This document shows positions 7,939 through 13,827 of a DNA stretch of 14,871 nt, piece after piece. The DNA is from an uncultured Odoribacter sp. GTDB taxonomy: Bacteria; Bacteroidota; Bacteroidia; Bacteroidales; Marinifilaceae. Under the pieces are notes generated by a model. The model saw nothing but the letters and a program-made list of their open reading frames with translations, was not told the DNA's origin and made no database searches. Positions within the stretch are counted from its first letter, which is position 1. Each line of letters opens with the position of its first letter. Where the stretch lies: contig CAJJNP010000069.1 in NCBI GenBank assembly GCA_905193145.1, positions 1-14,871 on the forward strand, given 5' to 3'. The translations under genes and the position numbers were made by a program.

Positions 7939-9213
7939 ATGAAAGTATTGGTTATATCAAGATCACCATGGGATGATAGCAATAGTTTTGGTAATACCTT
8001 CAGTAATTTGTTTGGAGGGATGAAAGGTGTTGAGATATTCAGTATCTGCTGCCAGGATGGTGTAAATAATAATGGTATTGTGTCCAAAACTTATCAGATG
8101 ACAGATAGATCTGTTCTTAACTCACTTATGGGTAAGCATGCAGGCTCTGTTATGGCGTCTGCTACAGTACAAGATTACGTAATAAGCAAAAAAAAATCCA
8201 ATAAGTTTCCTAAGAAGCGCTATACTGTTTTTTATATTGCAAGAGACTTGATATGGAACTTTGGACATTGGTGGGATAAGGATTTTAAATCCTTCCTTGA
8301 CGAAATAAAGCCTGAGGTAATTTATCTTCCGATATATGCTTCATGGTATATGTGTGATGTTCAACAGAAAGTAGTAAACTATTGTAAAGTTCCAGTTGTA
8401 GGTCATATAACTGATGATAATTATAACTATCCACCAAATGGTTGGAATCAACCTCTTGCATATCTCTATCGAGCAAATGTACGTAGAAAGGTACGAAATT
8501 TAATAGCTAAGTGCTCATACATTGAGGTATTTGCTGAGAATATGGCACATGAATATGCTGAGATTTTCAAAAAGCCTTTTTATGTTATTGGAAAAGGAAT
8601 CGATATATCAAAGGTTGATCAGATAAAAGTCGAGACTCCAAAAAATAATCCTGTAAAATATGTTTATACCGGTAATATAGGTAATGGTCGTTATCTTGAA
8701 CTTGCTAAATTGGGTAAGGCTCTTGATGTTGCTTATCATGATGGTGGGGCAGAACTACTAATCTATACCCAATCTATGATGGAGGTTGGTATGCAGGAAG
8801 CATTCTCCTATTGCAATAGTTTGAAACTTTGCGGAAGTGTATCAAGTATAGAAGTATTAAAAATACAACAAGATGCTGACGTTCTTGTACATGTGGAGAG
8901 TTTCTCCAAGCAGTCTGTTTTTGAAACAAAGATGTCTTTCTCTACGAAACTAGTGGACTACATGATGGCTGGCAAAATAATATTTGCAATCGGTCCGATG
9001 GAGGTAAATTCTTTAGAGACGCTACGCAATCATAATCTAGCTATTACAGCATGTTGTGATGATGAGGTTAAGAAACAAGTTTTGGCAATTAAAAACGGTG
9101 AGGTAGATACAAAAAGTCTTACTGCATCTATTCACAAATATATTACAACGTATCGCGACAAGATTATAATCCAAAAAGAAATGTTTAATCGTCTGTCCGA
9201 ATTAATGAAATAG
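7939..9213 (+). CDS. GT-B fold glycosyltransferase of the CPS locus
   Basis: This 424-residue protein opens with a Rossmann-type strand (MKVLVISRSP, then WDDSNSFGNTFSNLF at 11-25), a pattern I recognise from Bacteroides CPS glycosyltransferases. The second domain begins near YVYTGNIGNGR (241-251). FSTKLVDYMMAGKIIFAIGP at 334-353 corresponds to the donor-binding helix and loop of GT4-type enzymes, where other members have an E-x7-E arrangement. No standard E-x7-E pair is obvious, so its donor site may differ. It begins three bases after the GT2 stop and ends two bases before the broken acetyltransferase. The glycosyltransferase call is good; the family number and sugar are uncertain. Confidence 0.75.
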   Translation: MKVLVISRSPWDDSNSFGNTFSNLFGGMKGVEIFSICCQDGVNNNGIVSKTYQMTDRSVLNSLMGKHAGSVMASATVQDYVISKKKSNKFPKKRYTVFYIARDLIWNFGHWWDKDFKSFLDEIKPEVIYLPIYASWYMCDVQQKVVNYCKVPVVGHITDDNYNYPPNGWNQPLAYLYRANVRRKVRNLIAKCSYIEVFAENMAHEYAEIFKKPFYVIGKGIDISKVDQIKVETPKNNPVKYVYTGNIGNGRYLELAKLGKALDVAYHDGGAELLIYTQSMMEVGMQEAFSYCNSLKLCGSVSSIEVLKIQQDADVLVHVESFSKQSVFETKMSFSTKLVDYMMAGKIIFAIGPMEVNSLETLRNHNLAITACCDDEVKKQVLAIKNGEVDTKSLTASIHKYITTYRDKIIIQKEMFNRLSELMK

Positions 9214-9215
9214 CA

Positions 9216-9670
9216 ATGCATATGGTTATTGAAATACTACATGCATCTCAATGGTGTCATAGATATAAATTTCGAGTTGGCGAAAGATTCTTTGATGGTT
9301 TGATGCATTTGCTATGTGCTGCCGATATTCGTGGCTGCTCAGACATTCATCCATCAGTAAGTTTTTCACATGGAGCTCATGGTGTAATAATCAATAAAGA
9401 TGCTATTGTTGGAGAAAAATGCATAATTGGTGCAAAGGTAACCCTAGGCAATGCTTTTCCTCATGGAGGTGCCCCAAAACTAGGGAAACATGTTTACGTC
9501 GGTGTTGGTACTTTTATAGGGGTGACGTTCAAGTTGCTGATTATGTAGTAATTGGAGCGAATTCTGTATTGACAAAAGATGTGCTTGAACCTGGAGTTAT
9601 AGTAGCAGGTGTACCTGCAAAAGTCATAAGAAAACTGACAGAAGAAGAAAAGAAAATGCTGGAATGGTAA
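9216..9670 (+). pseudogene. Frameshifted serine-acetyltransferase-like sugar O-acetyltransferase
   Basis: Two overlapping frames together spell one hexapeptide-repeat acetyltransferase. The first runs from ATG 9216 through DIHPSVSFSHGAHGVIIN, AIVGEKCIIGAKVTLGN and HVYVGVGTFIG (residues 43-102), then turns into an unrelated tail ending at 9548. The family pattern resumes in the -1 frame (GDVQVADYVVIGANSVLTKD, then VPAKVIRKL) to the stop at 9668-9670. The break is at the G run 9519-9522: one extra G would restore an uninterrupted protein of 151 residues, normal for short CysE/SAT-like acetyltransferases of CPS loci. The histidine-bearing SHGAHG segment is intact. The intact form would O-acetylate a sugar of the repeat. 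The cause may be a real mutation, slippage or a sequencing error; no convincing slippery heptamer is present. Confidence 0.85.
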
Positions 9671-9720
9671 ATGTTTAAATTTCTTTTAGAAATTTGTTTG
9701 TAAAGTATACTATTTGAATA
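9671..9720 (+). promoter_or_regulatory. AT-rich intergenic hairpin
   Basis: This 50-base gap is longer than most in the operon. It contains a perfect but AT-rich inverted repeat, AAATTTC (9677-9683) and GAAATTT (9689-9695), with a five-base loop and a T-rich stretch after it. The stem is too weak for a confident terminator; it might shape the mRNA or attenuate transcription between the broken acetyltransferase and the next glycosyltransferase. Confidence 0.25.
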
Positions 9721-10833
9721 ATGAAAGCATTATTATTATCAAGTCATACACCTTCGTTGTTCTGGTTTCGTGTGGATTTAATGAAGGCTATGCAGGCTGC
9801 TGGATATGAGGTGGTGGCTGCAGGACAGATGCCAGAGACTGATTGGACAGATAAGTTCAAGGCCTTGGGCGTAACATATAAGCAGATTAGCGTTGTCCGT
9901 AATGGACTGAACCCAATGGGTGATCTGGTCACACTGAAAGATATAAAACGACTCTTGCGTAATGAGCGTCCTGACAAGATTTTTGCATTCCAGGCGAAAA
10001 CTATCAGTTATGGCGCGATAGCAGCAAAGGATATGGGTATTACGGAGTTTTATCCTATGGTAGCGGGGTTGGGTAGTATCTTCCGTGGAACTGGCTTGAA
10101 GAATAAGCTGGTGCGTACTGTAATGAGTGTACTCTACAAGCAGGCGTTTAAGAAGAGCAAGAAAGTGTTCTTTCAGAACAACGATGACAAGAAGGTATTG
10201 GTTGATGCAGGGCTGTTACCAGAGAGCCAAATTGTGGTGATTCATGGTTCTGGTGTTAATCTGGAAAAATTTGTGCCAACAGAGATGCCTGAGATACCTA
10301 CGTTCCTCTATATTGGCCGTCTGATAAAAGACAAGGGGGTCGGTGAATATTTGGAGGCTTGTCAGAAGATTAAGCGATTGTATGGCAAAAAGGTTCGTTG
10401 TCTGCTGGTTGGTCCGTTTGATTCTAATCCTTCGGCTCTGAAGCCGGAAGAATTGCAACCCCTGATTAATAGTGGCGTACTGGAGTATTTTGGCGAGCAG
10501 AGTGATGTGCGCCCATACATTAGTCAGTGTAGCATCTATGTATTGCCATCTTATCATGAGGGTACGCCTAAGACCGTGTTGGAGAATATGGCCATGGGTA
10601 GAGCAATCATTACTACTGATGCTCCAGGATGTCGCGAGACCGTTGTAAATGGCGAGAACGGTTATCTGGTAGAGGTAAAGAATGCGGATGCAGTAGTAGC
10701 AGAGATGCAGTATCTAATGGAACATCCAGAGACTGTAGTAAAGATGGGCAAGAAGAGCCGTGAGATGGCTGAAAATATCTTTGATGTAAACAAGGTGAAT
10801 CACGCTATTTTGTCTACTATGGGCATGATCTAA
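9721..10833 (+). CDS. GT4-family glycosyltransferase (PglA-like)
   Basis: This 370-residue retaining glycosyltransferase has a GT-B fold. The N-terminal domain begins MKALLLSSHTPSLFWFR. GSGVN at 176-180 marks the linker region. The donor domain shows YIGRLIKDKGV (197-207, R200 and K204 being the usual diphosphate-binding pair), and E280-x7-E288 in HEGTPKTVLENMAMG. This type commonly adds the second sugar to the initiating undecaprenyl-diphosphate sugar, as PglA does, and in Bacteroides CPS loci it often sits just before the initiating transferase, as here. Codons look somewhat richer in G and C than in the preceding glycosyltransferases. Its TAA overlaps an ATG of a broken downstream frame. 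Confidence 0.88.
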   Translation: MKALLLSSHTPSLFWFRVDLMKAMQAAGYEVVAAGQMPETDWTDKFKALGVTYKQISVVRNGLNPMGDLVTLKDIKRLLRNERPDKIFAFQAKTISYGAIAAKDMGITEFYPMVAGLGSIFRGTGLKNKLVRTVMSVLYKQAFKKSKKVFFQNNDDKKVLVDAGLLPESQIVVIHGSGVNLEKFVPTEMPEIPTFLYIGRLIKDKGVGEYLEACQKIKRLYGKKVRCLLVGPFDSNPSALKPEELQPLINSGVLEYFGEQSDVRPYISQCSIYVLPSYHEGTPKTVLENMAMGRAIITTDAPGCRETVVNGENGYLVEVKNADAVVAEMQYLMEHPETVVKMGKKSREMAENIFDVNKVNHAILSTMGMI

Positions 10834-10913
10834 TGGATGTATTGTTGGGGCTTTTGCGTTTTGCTTTGGGCAATGTTGAAACTACGACTACAGTTGGCAT
10901 TTGTGTTAATTGA
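10833..10913 (+). pseudogene. 5' remnant of a gene coupled to the GT4 stop
   Basis: ATG at 10833 overlaps the GT4 stop (TAATG), as at the start of other genes in this operon, but the frame closes after 26 codons. The product begins MDVLLGLLRFALGN. This resembles the starts I remember for the uncharacterised nucleotidyltransferase-fold proteins (NTP_transf_5 type) common near the end of Bacteroides CPS loci; that resemblance is weak and from memory. The expected body of several hundred residues is absent. I read it as the surviving start of a deleted gene. Confidence 0.4.
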
Positions 10914-11183
10914 AAGGAGATGATGGCTTTGACGGATTGGAAAAGCTTAAAAATAAGGAATCATCAATTGATATCTCTAAAATGGAAGCTATGCATAAGA
11001 ACAGTCATTTGATGCTCATTGTTATGTTGGGCTCGGATTTAGAAATGAATTAGATGTAGATGCCAAACGCTTCTATGGGATTTCAAGATATGTGCCAAAT
11101 CATTAGGAATAGACGAATTGAATGAAATTCGAAATGAAAATAAGAAGGCTTTCAATATGAGAAATAGAGAGAGTGAACTTTGA
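10910..11183 (+). pseudogene. Decayed coding remnant split over three frames
   Basis: Protein-like sequence continues across three frames. Frame one (10910-11053) gives DGFDGLEKLKNKESSIDIS and MEAMHKNSH. Frame two (10999-11106) gives DAHCYVGLGFRNELDVDAKR. Frame three (11049-11183) gives ICAKSLGIDELNEIRNENKK and ends at TGA 11181-11183. Joined at two indels they would form a protein tail of roughly 85 residues. The family is unrecognised, and whether it belongs with the MDVLLGLLRF start is unknown. It fills most of the gap before the WecA-like gene. Confidence 0.45.
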
Positions 11184-11201
11184 ATCGTAAATAGTATAAA
11201 C

Positions 11202-12191
11202 ATGGCAACTTACTTTATTATCTTTATTCTGCTTCTTTTAGTGGAACTAATTTATTTTTGTATTGCGGATAAGTATAATATTATTGATAAACCCAATGAA
11301 CGATCGTCGCATTCTACGATAGTATTGCGTGGTGGTGGTATTATCTTTTTGATAGGTGTATGGGTATGGAGCGTATTCTTCGGATTTCAATACCCGTGGT
11401 TCTTGGTCGGATTTACGCTTGTGGCTGGCGTAAGTTTTGTGGATGACATTCATTCGTTGCCCGACTATGTGAGGCTGGTGGCACAGTTTATGGCGGCTGC
11501 AATGGCTTTCTATCAGTTGGGGATTTTACACTGGTCAATGTGGTGGATAGTGTTATTGGCGCTCATTGTCTATGTGGGAGCAACAAATATCATAAACTTC
11601 ATGGATGGCATTAATGGTATAACAGTAGGATATTCGTTGGCAGTATTAGTACCGTTGGCTGTGGTGAACATGAAAAGTAATTATGTAGAACAGAGTCTGA
11701 TAATATCAACTATTCTTGCTTCGTTAGTATTCTGTATTTTCAATTTTCGGCCGAAGGGAAAAGCAAAGTGTTTTGCTGGCGATGTAGGTTCCATTGGAAT
11801 TGCATTTATTATGTTGTTCCTTTTGGGCAATGTCATCATCAAGACTGGGGATATTACGTGGCTGATATTCCTGTTGGTCTATGGTGTGGATGGCTGTTTA
11901 ACTATTGTGCACCGTATTATGCTACATGAAAATCTCGGTGAAGCTCATCGTAAACATGCCTATCAGTTAATGGCAAATGAATTGAAGATTGGCCATGTAA
12001 AAGTGACATTGTTATATATGGTTCTTCAATTGATTGTTTCTTTTATGTTTATCTATATCATACCGGATAGATTAGTGGTTCATTGGGTATATCTTGGGAC
12101 AATAGTAGGTGTACTGACAGCAGCTTATTTATTATTTATGAAGAAGTATTATCATTTACATGAAGCATATCTTGTTTCGATAAATAAGTAG
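11202..12191 (+). CDS. WecA/WbpL-type polyprenyl-phosphate sugar-1-phosphate transferase
   Basis: This is a 329-residue multispanning inner-membrane enzyme of the MraY/WecA family, with about nine to ten helices. It transfers a sugar-1-phosphate, usually of a HexNAc or 6-deoxy-HexNAc, from its UDP form to undecaprenyl phosphate, starting the repeat unit. Signature motifs are DKPNERSSHS (29-38), the aspartate pair D81-D82 in FVDDIHSLP, NIINFMDGINGI (129-140), FAGDVGSIG (191-199), and the cytoplasmic loop HRKHAYQLM (249-257) typical of the WecA/WbpL branch. It is the last CPS gene, as is common in Bacteroides, and is followed by a strong terminator. The decayed remnant lies directly upstream. 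The exact sugar cannot be read. Confidence 0.92.
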   Translation: MATYFIIFILLLLVELIYFCIADKYNIIDKPNERSSHSTIVLRGGGIIFLIGVWVWSVFFGFQYPWFLVGFTLVAGVSFVDDIHSLPDYVRLVAQFMAAAMAFYQLGILHWSMWWIVLLALIVYVGATNIINFMDGINGITVGYSLAVLVPLAVVNMKSNYVEQSLIISTILASLVFCIFNFRPKGKAKCFAGDVGSIGIAFIMLFLLGNVIIKTGDITWLIFLLVYGVDGCLTIVHRIMLHENLGEAHRKHAYQLMANELKIGHVKVTLLYMVLQLIVSFMFIYIIPDRLVVHWVYLGTIVGVLTAAYLLFMKKYYHLHEAYLVSINK

Positions 12192-12387
12192 TAGTATCCA
12201 ATTTGGGCATCTATTAATTTGATCGGAAACGTATGTTTTTTGCAAGAAGAATTGGATAAGTTAACCCAACATTGAATTCGTTCAATGCTTTCTTCCTTAC
12301 TAATAAAGATTTAGATGACGTAAGGAATGCCGGATTATTCTGATGCGAATCATGGTAATTCTGCTTAATATTATTGTTTGTTTGTGT
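12192..12387. other. Gene-free stretch with coding-like debris
   Basis: No intact gene is present. Two short stretches read like protein: QEELDKLTQH (12243-12272) and NSFNAFFLTNKDLDDVRNAG (12275-12334), in neighbouring frames that meet at 12273-12275. Each is bounded by stops. They may be fragments of a lost gene between the CPS operon and its terminator, or chance. Confidence 0.3.
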
Positions 12388-12440
12388 AGCCCTCCTTTAT
12401 AAGGTCTGGCGTGACCTATTACATTAAAGGAGGGCTTTTT
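12388..12440 (+). terminator. Rho-independent terminator of the CPS operon
   Basis: A perfect 12-base inverted repeat, AGCCCTCCTTTA (12388-12399) and TAAAGGAGGGCT (12425-12436), ends in a run of T (12436-12440). A nested repeat, AGGTC (12402-12406) and GACCT (12413-12417), extends the hairpin. It is the strongest terminator in the window and lies about 200 bases after the WecA-like gene. Confidence 0.93.
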
Positions 12441-12510
12441 ATTTAGATTTAGGTGTATCCTTTTTTAAATAATGATTGCTGCATTCTTTTCATCTCAAAT
12501 GTAGCTATCA

Positions 12511-12549
12511 ATAGCCAAATTTCTCTGTTTTATGGAGGAGTTTGGCTAT
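12511..12549. repeat. Inverted repeat beside a possible promoter
   Basis: ATAGCCAAA (12511-12519) and TTTGGCTAT (12541-12549) form a 9-base inverted repeat with a 21-base spacer. The right arm runs into the TATCTTTG box at 12547-12554. It could be an operator or an RNA hairpin. A single short pair like this is not enough to call an invertible segment. Confidence 0.45.
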
Positions 12550-12554
12550 CTTTG
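12524..12554 (+). promoter_or_regulatory. Possible Bacteroides promoter for a small RNA
   Basis: TATCTTTG at 12547-12554 matches the Bacteroides -7 consensus TAnnTTTG. TCTG at 12524-12527, with a 19-base spacer, is one base off the -33 TTTG. Transcription would start near 12561 and could run to the terminator at about 12691-12731. No coding frame of note follows. Confidence 0.35.
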
Positions 12555-12560
12555 ATTTTT

Positions 12561-12732
12561 GAAATCTTAAGAGTCATATTGGTATTCTATTTTATATGAA
12601 AGATTTATTTTTCATATCCGTTATTAAAATGGGAATAATCCTGCATATTTATGAGTGAAGCGTTAATTGAATAAGTGTTATATAAATCAGGAAAAAAGGC
12701 CGGAGCTGTTAGTATGCAGTTCCGGCTTTCTT
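12561..12732 (+). ncRNA. Candidate intergenic small RNA of about 170 nt
   Basis: This stretch is bounded by the possible promoter and a hairpin terminator and has no supported reading frame. It contains a clear hairpin, ATATGAAA (12594-12601) and TTTCATAT (12610-12617), before the terminator stem. It belongs to no RNA family I recognise. The call rests only on the promoter-hairpin-terminator layout. Confidence 0.3.
12691..12731 (+). terminator. Second Rho-independent terminator
   Basis: A 10-base stem with one G-U pair, GCCGGAGCTG (12699-12708) and CAGTTCCGGC (12717-12726), is preceded by a run of A and followed by TTTCTT. With no gene since the CPS terminator, it either ends a small RNA or acts as a second barrier; the flanking A and T runs may let it work in both directions. 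Confidence 0.75.
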
Positions 12733-12882
12733 GTTATTATATCTCTATGGTACAACTTTGGGTGGTACTCGTCCGGAAACATGGAAAGATCTCCTTTATT
12801 ACCTTCCCTTTCTCCTTTGCTTGTCCTGTAATTGTCTCTTTTACATGCTAAATCGTATCAAGACGATGCTGTAACTTGTCTT

Positions 12883-12912
12883 TTTGCCTCTGATGGGAAT
12901 GTCGCACCTTTG
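12883..12912 (+). promoter_or_regulatory. Promoter of the HU-amidase operon
   Basis: TTTG at 12883-12886 and CACCTTTG at 12905-12912 are separated by 18 bases, close to the Bacteroides -33/-7 pattern, with one mismatch in the -7 box. Transcription would start near 12919, giving a leader of about 50 bases before the HU start at 12971, with an A-rich stretch (AACAAAAAAGAAAATT) just before the ATG. Confidence 0.7.
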
Positions 12913-12970
12913 CAATGTTAACGTTAGCAAAGTAATAATCATTAGTATTTATTTAACAAAAAAGAAAATT

Positions 12971-13450
12971 ATGGCAATTAGATTTAAAAGAGTTTCACGG
13001 TTGAGTGATCCGACAAATCAAGATTCAGTTAAGAGAACGTATCCTATTATTTCGTATAAGTATGACACTCCGGCAACTCTGAAAGAGGTGGCACAGGAAA
13101 TCAGTGGAAACTCTGGTGTGAGTGAAGGTGAGACAATCAGTGTACTGAAAGACTTTCGGACATTGATGCGTAAAATTCTTTTGGGAGGACGCTCGGTAAA
13201 TATTGACGGAATAGGTTATTTCTATCTGTCGGCACAAAGTAAAGGGACGGATAAGGCGGAAGATTTTACAGCAAGTGACATTACCGGATTGCGCATCTGT
13301 TTTCGTGCAAACAAGGATATACGTCTTAATGCGGGCGCATCGTCTACTCGTACGGATGGACTGATGTTTAAAGATCTGGATAGACTGAACGATGAAGGCA
13401 CCGATGCTCCTTCCGGTGGCGACGGGGAAGGGGAAGACCCGGCTGCATAA
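12971..13450 (+). CDS. HU-related DNA-binding protein
   Basis: This 159-residue protein belongs to the Bacteroidales HU-related (histone-like) family. The start at 12971 gives the family's usual basic N-terminus (MAIRFKRVSRL). An in-frame ATG at 12884 overlaps the promoter and is rejected. TLKEVAQEIS (37-46) and ETISVLKDFRTLMRKILLGG (54-73) form the HU helices, and SVNIDGIGYFYLSAQSKG (75-92) is the HU beta-arm base. The region after about 140 is an acidic, glycine-rich tail, so the protein has a basic body and acidic end. It probably binds and bends DNA. These proteins recur next to amidase genes in Bacteroides; the reason is not established. It is first in a three-gene operon, nine bases before the next start. 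Confidence 0.88.
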   Translation: MAIRFKRVSRLSDPTNQDSVKRTYPIISYKYDTPATLKEVAQEISGNSGVSEGETISVLKDFRTLMRKILLGGRSVNIDGIGYFYLSAQSKGTDKAEDFTASDITGLRICFRANKDIRLNAGASSTRTDGLMFKDLDRLNDEGTDAPSGGDGEGEDPAA

Positions 13451-13459
13451 CGCAGATAG

Positions 13460-13810
13460 ATGCAACTGACTACAATTATGGCTTTCATCACTGCCCTTGG
13501 CGGGTTGGAGGCCATTAAGTGGCTGGTGCGGTTTGTGACTTTTCGTAAGATGGATGTCCGGAAGGAGGAGGCATCGATAAATAGTATGGAAGCAGAGAAC
13601 CGCAGGAAAACGGTGGACTGGTTTGAGGAGCGCCTGGAACAGCGTGAAGAGAAAATCAATGGACTTTATGCGGAGTTGCGGAAAGAACAGGAGGAGAAGA
13701 TCGGTTGGATGATTCGCTGTCATGAAGTAGAGTTGATACAGAAAGAATCGGAAATAAAAAAGTGTGATATAAGAGGATGTGTGAAACGTATTCCTCCATC
13801 GGATTATTGA
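13460..13810 (+). CDS. Small membrane-anchored coiled-coil protein (holin-like candidate)
   Basis: This 116-residue protein has one N-terminal hydrophobic segment (about 4-25, TIMAFITALGGLEAIKWLV), then a basic turn and a long charged heptad-like region (about 32-100) rich in glutamate, lysine and arginine, a probable coiled coil. The C-terminus has C-x4-C followed by RIPPSDY. I recall similar small proteins with a closing C-x(n)-C, R-x-P and Y pattern beside phage-type amidases in Bacteroides. Its position before the amidase suggests an accessory lysis role, such as a holin, but nothing in the sequence proves this. A second ATG at 13478 would shorten the N-terminus by six residues and keep most of the helix. 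Composition is richer in G than the CPS genes. Confidence 0.7.
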   Translation: MQLTTIMAFITALGGLEAIKWLVRFVTFRKMDVRKEEASINSMEAENRRKTVDWFEERLEQREEKINGLYAELRKEQEEKIGWMIRCHEVELIQKESEIKKCDIRGCVKRIPPSDY

Positions 13811-13827
13811 TTTGAAAGAAAGGATTT

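Noticed and set aside
9516..9526. Programmed -1 frameshift in the acetyltransferase
   Set aside because: ATA GGG GTG is not a standard slippery heptamer and I see no strong downstream stem; a missing G is the simpler explanation.
12511..12549. Invertible promoter of the Bacteroides CPS type
   Set aside because: Known invertible CPS promoters have longer-spaced, longer repeats; this 9-base pair with a 21-base spacer is better read as an operator or hairpin.
12884..12970. Longer HU start at ATG 12884
   Set aside because: It would lie between the -33 and -7 boxes, upstream of the predicted transcription start, and adds residues unlike the family's N-terminus.
13025..13723. A 232-codon reverse-strand frame across the HU and coiled-coil genes
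   Set aside because: It runs antisense to two genes with clear family features and its product has no recognisable domain; it reflects codon composition on the opposite strand.
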